From positions 1-35,752 of the forward strand of contig JALOAD010000034.1 of assembly GCA_023228995.1 (NCBI GenBank): a DNA stretch of 35,752 nt, written 5' to 3'. The DNA comes from JALOAD01 sp023228995 [NCBI: Candidatus Muiribacterium halophilum]. Its GTDB lineage: Bacteria > Muiribacteriota > Muiribacteriia > Muiribacteriales. Below the pieces are notes generated by a model. It was not told the origin of the DNA. It did not search any database and was given only the letters and a program-made list of their open reading frames with translations. The position numbers were made by a program, and so were the translations under genes. Below, piece after piece: positions 1 through 7,973 of the stretch. The first letter of the stretch is position 1, and every line of letters begins with the position of its first letter.

Positions 1-2
1 TC

Positions 3-1049
3 TATATTCAACCGTTAGAAGATATTCTAACTTTCGGTTATGTTGAACAAGTATCAGACGAAAAGAACGACTTGGTATATTACGAAGTACGTAGATTCTT
101 AGAACTTATCTCAACTAACAACCCTAATATCTTAGAATTATTGAACTTACCAGATGAATGTATTGTTTATAAACATCCAGTTTATGACTTGATTCTAGAA
201 AATGGTGATAAGTTCATCTCTAAAATTTGTAAAAATTCTTTTGCAGGATATGCCATTGCTCAAATAAAAAAGGCAAGAGGACTTAACAAGAAAATTGTTA
301 ACCCTGTCGCAAAAGAAAAAAGAAATCCATTAGATTTCTGCTATGTTATTGAAGGACATTCTACTTATCCATTGAATAAATGGTTAGATGATAATGACTT
401 AGAACAAAAATTTTGTGGTATTGTAAATGTACCAAATGCTAGAGACATTTATGCACTTTATTATGATCGATATTCTCATAATGCGTTTTCTGAATTATCA
501 GAAATCGAAGATATTGAATATTATAAAGAACAATGCATCGAACAAAAAAAATTCTTACATTACAAAGGAATTGTAAAAGAACACGAAGATGGAAACTTTC
601 CATCTAATCAATTAAGGTTATCTTCTATTCCAAAAAGTGAAGAATCAATTTGTATTTTCTCTTTTAACCAAGACGGTTATACTAAGTATTGTAAAGATTA
701 CAAAGAATACTGGGATTGGGTTGAAAAACGAAATGAACATAGATATAATGACAATGCAAAACACGGAAAAGGTTACGATTCCAAGAATATGATGCATTGC
801 CACAGATTACTTGATATGGCTATTGAGATTGGATCTGGAAAAGGTATCAATGTCCGCAGACCTAATAGAGATTATCTTATGAATATTAGAGCAGGTGAAA
901 TGGATTATGATGTACTTGTTTCTGATGCAGAAAGAAAAATCGAACAAGTAGATGAAATGTTTGAAAAATCAAATTTACAGGACAAAGTATCATCTGAATT
1001 TGTTAATGATTTACTTCTTAAAATAAGAAAAGAATTTTATAATTTATAG
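3..1049 (+). CDS. Predicted nucleotidyltransferase (COG3541-like), 5'-truncated by window edge
   Basis: The reading frame is open from base 3, so the true start lies outside the window and the ATG at 72 is probably internal. The 348 visible residues resemble the C-terminal part of the phage and bacterial predicted nucleotidyltransferases of COG3541: a segment reading LVYYEVRRFLELI near the beginning, and a C-terminal helical part with KNMMHCHRLLDMAIEI followed by VRRPNRDYL and an acidic IRAGEMDYD stretch. The catalytic GSxxxGxxxxxSDxD region would be upstream and is not visible. The substrate is unknown for this family. A strong terminator follows at once. The family call is from recalled motifs. 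Confidence 0.6.
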   Translation, partial: YIQPLEDILTFGYVEQVSDEKNDLVYYEVRRFLELISTNNPNILELLNLPDECIVYKHPVYDLILENGDKFISKICKNSFAGYAIAQIKKARGLNKKIVNPVAKEKRNPLDFCYVIEGHSTYPLNKWLDDNDLEQKFCGIVNVPNARDIYALYYDRYSHNAFSELSEIEDIEYYKEQCIEQKKFLHYKGIVKEHEDGNFPSNQLRLSSIPKSEESICIFSFNQDGYTKYCKDYKEYWDWVEKRNEHRYNDNAKHGKGYDSKNMMHCHRLLDMAIEIGSGKGINVRRPNRDYLMNIRAGEMDYDVLVSDAERKIEQVDEMFEKSNLQDKVSSEFVNDLLLKIRKEFYNL

Positions 1050-1052
1050 TAA

Positions 1053-1088
1053 AAAAGGAGCCTAAAAATTTTTATTTGGGCTCCTTTT
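1053..1088 (+). terminator. Intrinsic terminator after the nucleotidyltransferase gene
   Basis: Perfect 10-bp inverted repeat AAAAGGAGCC (1053-1062) and GGCTCCTTTT (1079-1088), four bases after the stop codon. The flanking A and T tracts could make it work in both directions. Confidence 0.8.
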
Positions 1089-1100
1089 GCTGTATCTTTG
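1069..1100 (+). promoter_or_regulatory. Bacteroidetes-type promoter for the 1141 gene
   Basis: TTTTTA (1069-1074), 18-nt spacer, then TATCTTTG (1093-1100), matching the TAnnTTTG -7 box of Bacteroidetes. It overlaps the terminator hairpin. An AT-rich leader of 40 nt precedes the ATG at 1141. Confidence 0.5.
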
Positions 1101-1140
1101 TATTAAGAAAAAAAATTATTAACATTTAATATATACAGAC

Positions 1141-1755
1141 ATGATTAAAATTTTACTTATTATCACAGCACTCGTAATTTTCTGGGCACTTTTTGGCAAA
1201 TGGATTATGAAATTATTAAATTTCTCATTGAAAGTTGCTTTTAGAGTGATTGCTATTATAATCGGTATTCTTTTAGTTTTAAGTCTATCAACAAAGGCTC
1301 AAACTGTAACATATGATGCTACATCAATTTGGTCAAATGTTGAAAAAGACCAAACGACAAAAATCATTGATTCACTCGTAATAGAAACTAGTAGAGTTGA
1401 TACAACAACCTATGAAAAATTCTGGGCTAACAGAGATGGTAGAACTAAACAATCTTTTGTACAATATTCTGAGGAAGTTGATGTGGATACAACAGAATAT
1501 GAAACAATTAGTGATGAAGAGTTGAAAGTGAAAATAAAAAGTACATACAATAATGTGTCAAATTTCTTTGATCAAGTAGTTGAAAGTGATGAATTTAAGG
1601 ACACTGAAAAAGATGTAATTGACTTCAGTAAAAAATCTATAACAACAATCGGTAAATATTCTCATATAATCTACATTGAAGGTAAAAAATACTATAAAAA
1701 CGGTAGTGAATGGTTCAATGAGGGCTGGGAAAAAGTGGAAGATCCAAGAAACTAA
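1141..1755 (+). CDS. Membrane-anchored hypothetical protein
   Basis: 204 aa. The first 55 residues contain two hydrophobic segments (about 2-20 and 30-50), the second ending in a small-residue stretch (LSTKAQT) that could be a signal-peptidase site. The rest is hydrophilic and acidic, so a cytoplasmic or periplasmic domain on a membrane anchor is likely. It is the first gene after a terminator and promoter and is followed after 16 nt by the 1772 gene. No family recognised. Confidence 0.7.
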   Translation: MIKILLIITALVIFWALFGKWIMKLLNFSLKVAFRVIAIIIGILLVLSLSTKAQTVTYDATSIWSNVEKDQTTKIIDSLVIETSRVDTTTYEKFWANRDGRTKQSFVQYSEEVDVDTTEYETISDEELKVKIKSTYNNVSNFFDQVVESDEFKDTEKDVIDFSKKSITTIGKYSHIIYIEGKKYYKNGSEWFNEGWEKVEDPRN

Positions 1756-1771
1756 AAATAAAATTAACTAT

Positions 1772-2020
1772 ATGAATTGGGAAGTAACGTATGTAACATA
1801 CATTTTTAAAGACAAGAAGGGTAAAGAAATTGAAAAAACAAAGACTTACAAGGTGATGGGAGAGGACGTAGCTGAAGCCGAGAGAAACTTCCTAAACAAA
1901 AACATTAAATTCAAGAAAATTAAATCAATAGTCGAAGATAAAACCAACACTATTGGAAATATTTGTCCTGAATTATTAGAGATTAGAAATAAGATGTCTA
2001 AATCTGAGAAGAAGAAATAA
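1772..2020 (+). CDS. Small basic hypothetical protein
   Basis: 82 aa from the ATG at 1772; an earlier in-frame ATG at 1676 would overlap the upstream gene by 80 nt and is less likely. The N-terminal half (WEVTYVTYIFKDKKGKEIEK...YKVMGEDVAEAERNF) reads as a small beta-sheet followed by a helix, a layout common in phage accessory proteins. The tail is lysine-rich. It converges on and overlaps the minus-strand gene ending at 1998 by 23 nt. Function unknown. Confidence 0.6.
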   Translation: MNWEVTYVTYIFKDKKGKEIEKTKTYKVMGEDVAEAERNFLNKNIKFKKIKSIVEDKTNTIGNICPELLEIRNKMSKSEKKK

Positions 2021-2705
2021 AATAATTTTCACAAATTTGTTCGATATTATTCTCGAACTTCTGAACAACTTCGTTGCTTAGTGACGGAGTTTTTTTGTTT
2101 TTAATATTTCTCTTTATTCTTTTAATAACCATATTCGTTATATGTTTAAGAGATATTGTAATAAGACCCATAGTAGTACTGATAGTTGCGCCTTTTGGAT
2201 TAGTCATTATTTCATCAAAGTTATCAAAACCAATTTGGTATAATTTTATTACATCTAATAAACCAACCAAAAATGGAACAAATAATGCAGTATATGAAAA
2301 CATATCAACGACACCACTAATAGTTCTACCTAATATTTCACCTGTTTTTTCAAATAATTTAGTTAGATTTTTCATAGCATCCATAAAATTATCAACTAAT
2401 GATGATAAACCTCTTTCTTTAACAACATTCTGTAATTTCTCAATATTTTCTCTACTTTCTTTCATCATTATAGTTAAACCACAAATAACTATTAATACTA
2501 CATCTGTATCAGTTATCGTATTCTTTATTTGACTTGTTTTAACTATTGTATCAAAAAATGGGAATAATGCTGTGATTGCAGTTCCAAAAGTTGCAGCGAA
2601 ATATAAGTTAATACCCAATTCGTCTAATACTTTTTTCTGTAATTTACTAAACTTATTAAAAAATAATCCTTCGTTTATTTCATTGTATGTCTTTAATGTT
2701 CTCAT
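1998..2705 (-). CDS. Putative internal-head or membrane protein with capsid-targeting-like N-terminus
   Basis: 235 aa. It starts MRTLKTYNEINEG, which resembles the T4 internal-protein capsid-targeting sequence (MKTYQEFIAE) and contains an IxE site (INE before G) of the kind cut by the T4 prohead protease gp21. The rest has three or four hydrophobic segments (about residues 30-55, 68-82, 137-155) separated by amphipathic helices. The 11-mer shared by all minus-strand units lies 26 nt upstream of its ATG. It stands alone on the minus strand. Function unknown; packaging into the head is inferred from the N-terminus. Confidence 0.65.
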   Translation of the reverse strand: MRTLKTYNEINEGLFFNKFSKLQKKVLDELGINLYFAATFGTAITALFPFFDTIVKTSQIKNTITDTDVVLIVICGLTIMMKESRENIEKLQNVVKERGLSSLVDNFMDAMKNLTKLFEKTGEILGRTISGVVDMFSYTALFVPFLVGLLDVIKLYQIGFDNFDEIMTNPKGATISTTMGLITISLKHITNMVIKRIKRNIKNKKTPSLSNEVVQKFENNIEQICENYFISSSQI

Positions 2706-2730
2706 TTGATACTCTTATTTTGGTTATTTT

Positions 2731-2741
2731 TATATATTAAA
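2731..2741 (-). promoter_or_regulatory. Candidate late promoter box (minus-strand class)
   Basis: On the minus strand this reads TTTAATATATA, ending 25 nt before the ATG at 2705. The identical 11-mer lies before the minus-strand genes starting at 13793, 15530 and 30721. Confidence 0.45.
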
Positions 2742-2824
2742 TTTTGTTTTCTAAAAAACTTTACATATTTTTGTGAATACAAAACAAAACGGTATGAAAA
2801 ATAATGAAGAAATTATAAGAATAA

Positions 2825-2855
2825 TTTTTTATTTTCAGGAAACACCGTATATTTG
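2825..2855 (+). promoter_or_regulatory. Bipartite promoter for the DUF932-like gene
   Basis: TTTTTTA (2825-2831), 16-nt spacer, TATATTTG (2848-2855) followed by TA. A second Bacteroidetes-like box, TATTTTTG at 2766-2773 with TTG 19 nt upstream at 2744-2746, may give a second start. Only a 25-codon ORF lies between them. Confidence 0.6.
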
Positions 2856-2889
2856 TACAAATATTTATTAACTATTAAAATCGAAAAAT

Positions 2890-3747
2890 ATGGCTCGTGC
2901 AAGAAAAATTGAACAAATCTATGATAAGAATGCAATCTTTGGTACTCTCGACAAATTAGCTCTTTCGAGAAAGGACAACAACATTCTTACTCATTTTGAT
3001 GGCAGACTTATTGCCAATACGCTTGTTACTAACAAGTATGAACTTTTCGACTTTCCTACTTTTGCTAAAGATGTTATTGAAGAAGTTGAAAATTATTTCT
3101 CACCTGAAAAATACAATCTACGTATTACAAAAGGCACCCAAGAACTTCGTCTTATTGGTGAAGAAGTTCTAATCAATGGTGACCGTTACTCCAAAATGTT
3201 TAACATTCTCAACTCAACTGATAAGAGCCGTGCTCTTCAATTGAACGTTGGTCTTATCCGTTTCATCTGTACTAACGGTATGGTAGTTGCTGCAGATAAC
3301 GAATATGCTGGTCTTAAAACAAAACACTTTAAGGCAACACTTCCTGAGAAAGTTCAAACTTTCGTTGAAAGTCTTGATACATTCGAGATGAATATCAACA
3401 AACAATCTGAAACACTTGAAAACCTTACTGGTCGTTTCGTTTCTTTCAGAGAATTAGCTGAAAAAATCGCTATGGACGAAGACGGTGTAATTAAAGACAG
3501 TGGCGCATTGAAATTACGTGCTTTCGCTAAGAAACTTCTTTCTTCCGAAACTGATGCCCTTGTGGATCTTCACTCAGAACAAGAAGCGTTGCTTAGAAAT
3601 GCTAATATGTTCTTAAACCCAGAGTTCAAGAATGTTGATATTGAGATGCCTGCTTACAACGCATTAAACTGTTGGATAGAAGTTTATAGAAACTATGATT
3701 CTTCTGTACTTAAAAGAGAAACTAACAGAATTCTCGAATTAGTATAA
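2890..3747 (+). CDS. DUF932-family phage protein
   Basis: 285 aa. The central segment NSTDKSRALQLNVGLIRFIC followed by TNGMVV matches the DUF932 (phage/plasmid-like protein, TIGR03299) core, where a conserved N-S-x-D-x-S...L...G..R..C.NG signature is typical. Its biochemical role is not established; the family is frequent in phages and plasmids next to DNA-metabolism genes. Codon choice is less AT-biased than the neighbours (more C-ending codons), suggesting a highly expressed gene. It has its own promoter and a strong terminator, so it is monocistronic. Confidence 0.65.
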   Translation: MARARKIEQIYDKNAIFGTLDKLALSRKDNNILTHFDGRLIANTLVTNKYELFDFPTFAKDVIEEVENYFSPEKYNLRITKGTQELRLIGEEVLINGDRYSKMFNILNSTDKSRALQLNVGLIRFICTNGMVVAADNEYAGLKTKHFKATLPEKVQTFVESLDTFEMNINKQSETLENLTGRFVSFRELAEKIAMDEDGVIKDSGALKLRAFAKKLLSSETDALVDLHSEQEALLRNANMFLNPEFKNVDIEMPAYNALNCWIEVYRNYDSSVLKRETNRILELV

Positions 3748-3754
3748 ACTTATT

Positions 3755-3779
3755 GGTGGTCGTATGTTATGCGACCACC
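3755..3779 (+). terminator. Intrinsic terminator after the DUF932-like gene
   Basis: Perfect 8-bp stem GGTGGTCG (3755-3762) and CGACCACC (3772-3779) with a 9-nt loop, then a T-rich stretch. Confidence 0.8.
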
Positions 3780-3811
3780 TTATTTATTAACCTTATAAAA
3801 AATACAAAATT

Positions 3812-3979
3812 ATGTTGAATCCTATTGGAATGACTGTATTCTTCTTACTACTTGTTGTGGTATTAGTTTTTTGGATGTATAAGAGTTCTAAAGATGGTAA
3901 AAAAGATTTACTTGACGAACTTTGGAAGAACGAAGAAATCAGTGATGATACGTACAAAAAGTACATGGACAAATTTTAA
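3812..3979 (+). CDS. Small single-pass membrane protein with SHOCT-like tail
   Basis: 55 aa. One transmembrane helix spans about residues 5-23 (MTVFFLLLVVVLVFWMY). The cytoplasmic end reads DLLDELWKNEEISDDTYKKY, which resembles the short C-terminal SHOCT domain (a helix, then a turn with 'I-[ST]-[DE]-E-E-[YF]'). It lies between the DUF932-like gene and the SPFH gene, and a membrane pairing with the SPFH protein is possible but unproven. Confidence 0.6.
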   Translation: MLNPIGMTVFFLLLVVVLVFWMYKSSKDGKKDLLDELWKNEEISDDTYKKYMDKF

Positions 3980-4035
3980 ATATTTATTTACAAACAATTT
4001 ATTTACAAACTTTTATTTATTAATTAACAAATTTT

Positions 4036-4278
4036 ATGAATTTTATGAAAAATTTAACTCGTAGTCAAAAAAGACTTTTAAAATTAGGTGGAACTGTATT
4101 AGCAGGTGTAATCTTATTAGTAATTATCCTTTCGACTTGTTTGGTGACAATCGAACCAGGTGAAAAAGGAGTATTATTCTACAAATGGGGCGATGGTCTC
4201 GACAAAGAAACAGTTTATGATGAAGGTGTTCATTTCGTGTCTCCTTGGAACACAATGATTATTTATGATGTTCGTTAA
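4036..4278 (+). pseudogene. SPFH/prohibitin-family protein, N-terminal part (split gene)
   Basis: 80 aa: a short basic N-terminus, one transmembrane helix (about 20-37) and the start of the SPFH domain (VTIEPGEKGVLFYKWGD, then EGVHFVSPW, the usual 'v..Ge.Gv....G......pG.hf..P' pattern). The frame stops right after YDVR. The remainder of an SPFH protein, from VREVTGQFTAEELYSTKR onward, is found 3.9 kb downstream at about 8180-8675, while roughly 50-70 residues of the middle are missing. The gene was therefore broken by an insertion with loss of central sequence. SPFH proteins form oligomeric membrane assemblies and are often carried by large phages. Confidence 0.75.
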
Positions 4279-4390
4279 GCACGGAAGAGAATTTGAACAT
4301 TTAGACACAAATGGTTGTGAGTTGGATGTTACTAATGTTGATGATAAACACTTGCCTTTTTATGAGTGGTTTGCAAAGTATTACACATAA
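4265..4390 (+). pseudogene. Gene fragment at the left junction of the insert
   Basis: An out-of-frame ORF of 41 codons begins inside the SPFH gene and reads through the junction; the part after the junction (KHGREFEHLDTNGCELDV...LPFYEWFAKYYT) looks like the C-terminal end of an unrelated protein, not recognised. Its open frame and stop codon right after the junction suggest it entered as the 3' end of another gene. Confidence 0.4.
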
Positions 4391-4496
4391 CAGACAGCAA
4401 TATGAAACGTGCGGAATTTAGCATTGCCCTTACCACGAAGCACAAAAAAACAAAACAATTTTTAGGGCGGGATTTTAAAACTTAAATTTTATAGAT

Positions 4497-5096
4497 ATGA
4501 CAAACTCAAAATTACATGCGAAACGAGAGCTGGAGTTACTCGAAAAAACAACTCCTGATGCAATAATTACACCATTCAAAAACGAAATACTTGCTTTATG
4601 CGAGGCGTTTGGTAAAAGTGGTCAAAGTGGTGGTTCTGCACCATTTACGGCAACAGCGATATCTCAGGCAGTAAAAAAGCTAATGATGTTTGAAACACTT
4701 GCTCCATTGACTGGTGAAGATAGTGAATGGGAAGATATAAGTGAATACAGTAACGGAGAATCAATATTTCAGAATAATCGTGATAGTCGTGTTTTTAAAA
4801 ATGGTAAAGACGGACAAGCATATTTCATTGAAGCTATTGTTTTTGATGGAGATATTGGTGGAAGATTTACCGGAAACGGAAGTGTAACTCATAATGGAGA
4901 GAATATTAGCAGTAGCCAATATATTAAAGAGTTTCCGTTTATTCCAAAAACATTTTACGTTGATGTGATTGACCACAGATGGGTAGATAAAGAAGAAAAA
5001 ACACCTGATGAAAACGGTGACTGGTGGACGCATTCAATTAAAGACGAAAATCAATTGAATGAAGTATTTGAGTACTATGATAAATTGACTTCTTAA
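4497..5096 (+). CDS. Conserved phage protein of unknown function
   Basis: 199 aa. The N-terminus (KRELELLEKTTPDAIITPFK, then GKSGQSGGSAPFTATAISQ) and the central block with a serial G-E-D-x-E-W, RDSRVFKNGKDGQAY and FIPKTFYVDVID belong to a protein type that I recall as recurrent in Bacteroidetes and other phages, annotated only as 'phage protein'. The family usually opens with this helical segment followed by a beta-rich half. It is intact and lies just inside the left edge of the insert, about 100 nt after the fragment ending at 4390. No role can be assigned. Confidence 0.65.
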   Translation: MTNSKLHAKRELELLEKTTPDAIITPFKNEILALCEAFGKSGQSGGSAPFTATAISQAVKKLMMFETLAPLTGEDSEWEDISEYSNGESIFQNNRDSRVFKNGKDGQAYFIEAIVFDGDIGGRFTGNGSVTHNGENISSSQYIKEFPFIPKTFYVDVIDHRWVDKEEKTPDENGDWWTHSIKDENQLNEVFEYYDKLTS

Positions 5097-5185
5097 ATGT
5101 GCGTGAGGAAAATTGTTTTGTTTTTCTCTTTCGGATTAGCACAGACCTTGAAACGAAGCACAGCACTAAGCATGTTTTATATTGC

Positions 5186-5218
5186 ATGTTGTGCAATCGT
5201 TTTAATGTTGCACAACAT
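5186..5218. repeat. Perfect 11-bp inverted repeat abutting a direct repeat
   Basis: ATGTTGTGCAA (5186-5196) and TTGCACAACAT (5208-5218) with an 11-nt loop. The right arm ends exactly where the 72-bp direct repeat starts. No T-run follows, so it is not an obvious terminator; a recombination site is one possibility. Confidence 0.5.
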
Positions 5219-5290
5219 AGCATTTACGAATGTTTTAATTAAAAAAAACAAAAAACAAGATATGAATAAAATATTTAATGACAATGCAAT
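5218..5290 (+). repeat. Direct repeat copy 1 (about 72 bp)
   Basis: This stretch recurs at 5972-6043 with only one A of difference in a homopolymer. It covers a leader and the first ten codons of a methyltransferase ORF (MNKIFNDNAI). The two copies bracket a module holding the coiled-coil ORF and the nucleotidyltransferase. Confidence 0.85.
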
Positions 5291-5447
5291 CAAAGTTAAT
5301 GAACTTGAAAAGAGAGTTATAAAACTTGAAAAATTAGTTGCTCAATTAGTAGCAATAGAAACTAATAAACAACGTGAATTTGAAGCCTACGAAGAATTTG
5401 AAAGGCTTAGAGATGAGGCAAGTTCTCAAATAGGACACGACATGTAG
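5262..5447 (+). CDS. Small coiled-coil protein, chimeric N-terminus
   Basis: 61 aa. Residues 1-10 (MNKIFNDNAI) are identical to the methyltransferase starting at 6015 because the leader and start are part of the 72-bp direct repeat. The rest (KVNELEKRVIKLEKLVAQL...) is a predicted coiled coil with leucine/valine heptads, ending in a polar tail. The ORF was probably made by recombination placing a foreign 3' part behind the methyltransferase start. An upstream in-frame start at 5097 exists but would give a poor protein and ignore the repeat boundary. Expression is uncertain. Confidence 0.45.
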   Translation: MNKIFNDNAIKVNELEKRVIKLEKLVAQLVAIETNKQREFEAYEEFERLRDEASSQIGHDM

Positions 5448-5471
5448 CACTTGCCACTAAAGATTGAAATT

Positions 5472-5957
5472 ATGAAAAATTTAGAAAACAAAGAAATACT
5501 TTCAGATAATATTTTAAACGCAATTTCGCTGATTATAAAACAAACACCAACTGCCGTTTTTGGCGGTTCAATTGCCTTAAATGCTGTTGGATTAATCAAT
5601 AGACCTATTTCTGATATTGATTTGTTTTTTGGAATGAATGAAAGTTTATCTAAAAATGGATATTTATCGATTAGAACTATGGGTGAAATAACTTCCGATA
5701 CGGTTACTAATACAAATGGAATTGAAATACAAAGAACTGGGGCTAAAATCGCAGGGGTAAAAACCTGTTGTTTTAAAGTACCTGATGAAGAATTGCAATG
5801 CTCAAAACATAAATTTGAAAGGAATGGAATAGAATTTACCATTTATATTCAAAATGTGAATTACGCAATTGAGGCGAAAAAATCTTATTCAAGTCGAAAC
5901 CCAAAACACAAAACAGATTTGGAAACTATCTCGAATGTGTTGGACAGTCTTTTTTAA
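5472..5957 (+). CDS. Small nucleotidyltransferase-fold protein (AbiEii/MNT-like)
   Basis: 161 aa from the ATG at 5472 (a TTG at 5451 is also in frame). The segment VFGGSIALNAVGLINRPISD followed by IDLFF carries the minimal nucleotidyltransferase signature: GG-S, then about 14 residues, then DIDLF, giving the metal-binding D-x-D. The C-terminal SYSSRNPKHKTDLETI resembles the K...R.KD..D segment of AbiEii/DUF1814-type proteins. Families with this fold include toxins that modify tRNA or proteins, and metabolic enzymes. At 161 aa it is shorter than AbiEii (about 300). It lies between the two 72-bp direct repeats, with no visible partner antitoxin. Confidence 0.6.
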   Translation: MKNLENKEILSDNILNAISLIIKQTPTAVFGGSIALNAVGLINRPISDIDLFFGMNESLSKNGYLSIRTMGEITSDTVTNTNGIEIQRTGAKIAGVKTCCFKVPDEELQCSKHKFERNGIEFTIYIQNVNYAIEAKKSYSSRNPKHKTDLETISNVLDSLF

Positions 5958-5971
5958 GGCTGTGCATAACC

Positions 5972-6043
5972 TAGCATTTACGAATGTTTTAATTAAAAAA
6001 ACAAAAAACAAGATATGAATAAAATATTTAATGACAATGCAAT
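5972..6043 (+). repeat. Direct repeat copy 2 (72 bp)
   Basis: Second copy of the sequence at 5218-5290, here in its apparently native place: the leader and first ten codons of the methyltransferase at 6015. Confidence 0.85.
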
Positions 6044-6764
6044 AGCAATTATGGATAGAATGATTGCAAAAGATTACAAAGTGGACTTAGTTGTAACAGA
6101 CCCACCATATCCTACAACATCAAGAGGTTGTGCAGGTAATAGCGGTGGGATGCTACAAAAAGACATTAACAAAAAAGGTAAAGTATTTGAAAACAATGAT
6201 ATTCACGTAAAAGTTTGGGGAGAAAAACTATATCAAATATTAAAAGAAACAGGACATTGTTACATTATGACTAATCATAAAAACTTGCAAGAGTATCTGA
6301 ATGTTTTAACAGACATAGGTTTTCACTTCATAAAAAGTTTAATTTGGGATAAAGGAAATAAAATAATGGGGCAATATTATATGAGCCAATTTGAGTATAT
6401 TTTATTTTTTAGAAAAGGTGCTGGAGTGAAAATAAATAATTGTGGAACTGCTGATATACTTTCAATACCAAATAAAAAAACAAAAGACAATGAAGGTAAA
6501 AATATCCACGATACAGAAAAACCTATTGAGTTAATGAGAATACTTATTGAAAATTCATCAAAAGAAAACGAAATAGTATTTGAACCATTTATGGGTGTAG
6601 GTGCTACTTGTATAGCAAGTTTATTATCAAACAGGCAATACATAGGAGTAGAACTTGATGAAAATTATTTTAAAATTGCAGAAGAACGTATTAAAAAAGC
6701 ATGAAAAGAAAAAGATTTAAAATCAATGACTCTGTTTGGTGAAGAAATAAAAATAATTAAATAA
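6015..6764 (+). pseudogene. DNA methyltransferase (N6-adenine/N4-cytosine type) with in-frame TGA
   Basis: The frame encodes 229 aa up to a TGA at 6702-6704, then continues open for 19 codons to a TAA at 6764. Motif IV is VTDPPYPTT (about residues 29-37) and the SAM-binding motif I is FEPFMGVGATCIAS near the C-terminus, the order typical of beta-class enzymes. A HDTEKPIELM segment precedes it. The part after the TGA (KEKDLKSMTLFGEE) parallels the end of the next methyltransferase (KEKDLQAGTLFNL), so the TGA probably truncates an older, longer reading frame. All catalytic motifs come before the stop, so the shortened enzyme may still work. Confidence 0.7.
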
Positions 6765-6770
6765 TAAAAT

Positions 6771-7483
6771 ATGAATTTAATAAATGGAGAAGCAGTAGAA
6801 CAATTAAAATTGATACCCGACAAAAGTGTTGATTTTGTATGTATTGATCCACCTTATGAATTAGATAATCACGGTGGTGGAAAGACTGATTTTGCACAAC
6901 GGAAATTAGTAAAGGACTTGCATATTGATTTTATAAGCAATGGTTTTGAAATGGAAAAAGTATTTACTGAAATTGAAAGAATAAGTAAAACTATGAATAT
7001 GATTTGTTTTTGTTCAAATAAGCAAGTTTCTAAAATTATGAATTATTGGGAACAAAAAAGTATTCAGTTACTTTATTGGTGTGGCAAAAATCAAATCCTG
7101 TACCCTTTGGTAATGGTAAATATATTTCTGATTTAGAATTTATGATTTATGTAAGAGGCAAAAAAGCTATATACAATAATACAGGTTATAAAAATCAACT
7201 TAAAGTATTTAACTATCCAGCACCAAGTTCAAAAACAAGAATACACCCAACTGAAAAACCTATTGAATTATTAAAAAGATTAATTGAAATACATTCAAAT
7301 AAAGGTAGTGTTGTTTTAGATTGTTATGGCGGTAGTTTTTCAACGGGGTTAGCTTGCATAGAATTAGGACGTGAATTTATAGGGATAGAAATTGATGAAG
7401 AAATTTTTAATTCAGCAAAAAAGAGGATGGAAGAAAAAATAAAAGAAAAAGATTTACAAGCAGGAACTCTATTTAACTTGTAA
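6771..7483 (+). pseudogene. DNA methyltransferase with a -1 frameshift
   Basis: Two overlapping frames make one methyltransferase: 6771-7136 has the catalytic IDPPYEL, and 7046-7483 has HPTEKPIELLKRLIEI, DCYGGSFSTGLA and GIEIDEE. The join falls in the A6 run at about 7053-7058: adding one A gives the continuous reading NYWEQKKYSVTLLVWQKSNP. Either one base was lost, the read is wrong, or translation slips there. The gene directly follows the 6015 methyltransferase and shares its C-terminal tail, so the two look like diverged tandem copies. Without the shift neither half has both motif I and motif IV. Confidence 0.7.
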
Positions 7484-7495
7484 GTAAGAAACAAA

Positions 7496-7636
7496 ATGAG
7501 TAAAGAAAACAAAACTTTAGATAAGCAGAAAAACAGCAATGAAACAAGTACTTTCATTATTGCACCAAACGTTCGTCCCTTAGTATTGGTACTAACATCG
7601 ACATATCGTAAAACCACCCGCCAGAAGGCGGGGTAA
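7496..7636 (+). CDS. Short ORF ending in a GC-rich hairpin
   Basis: 46 codons, 12 nt after the second methyltransferase. The protein has no recognisable domain. Its last codons (RKTTRQKAG) are encoded by a GC-rich palindrome that stands out in this AT-rich sequence. It may be a remnant or a chance ORF over the hairpin. Confidence 0.3.
   Translation: MSKENKTLDKQKNSNETSTFIIAPNVRPLVLVLTSTYRKTTRQKAG
7617..7632. repeat. GC-rich hairpin CCCGCC-AGAA-GGCGGG
   Basis: Perfect 6-bp GC stem with an AGAA tetraloop. It is the most GC-rich patch of the window and is typical of short dispersed palindromes in Bacteroidetes chromosomes rather than of this phage. No T-run follows. Confidence 0.6.
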
Positions 7637-7647
7637 AACAAAACAAC

Positions 7648-7914
7648 ATGAATATATATTTTGGTAATGTAACATTTAACAAGGTTTTAGAAGAAACTGG
7701 ATACAAACTTACAGAAGAAGATAAAAAGCTATGGGATAAATACCATAGTGATAAGGCTGATTTGTCAGAAAAAGAAAGCTGTTTTCATATTTTTAGTATG
7801 CCATTAGAAATACACTTCAAGGGTGATGAAGCAAAAGAAGCCTTATTAAAAATGTTTACCCCTGATAAATGTGTAGAGGCTAAAGGATACTTTAACGTTA
7901 TTAGGAAGGAGTAA
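7648..7914 (+). CDS. Hypothetical protein
   Basis: 88 aa, intact, with an A-rich leader. Sequence such as LTEEDKKLWDKYHSDKADLS and CFHIFSMPLEIHFKG suggests a small alpha/beta protein. It is the last complete gene of the mosaic insert. No family recognised. Confidence 0.55.
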   Translation: MNIYFGNVTFNKVLEETGYKLTEEDKKLWDKYHSDKADLSEKESCFHIFSMPLEIHFKGDEAKEALLKMFTPDKCVEAKGYFNVIRKE

Positions 7915-7973
7915 AGTAGTATTACACACAACAACGGACGAGTGTATGGAAAGTAAGCCATGCACAACTTAAA

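Noticed and set aside
2074-2532. Plus-strand ORF opposite the 1998-2705 gene
   Set aside because: It is a hydrophobic shadow of the minus-strand gene, which has the leader peptide, the promoter box and better codon use.
5097-5261. N-terminal extension of the coiled-coil ORF from 5097
   Set aside because: It would translate the inverted repeat and the leader of the direct repeat, while the copy at 6015 shows the natural start of this sequence is the ATG at 5262.
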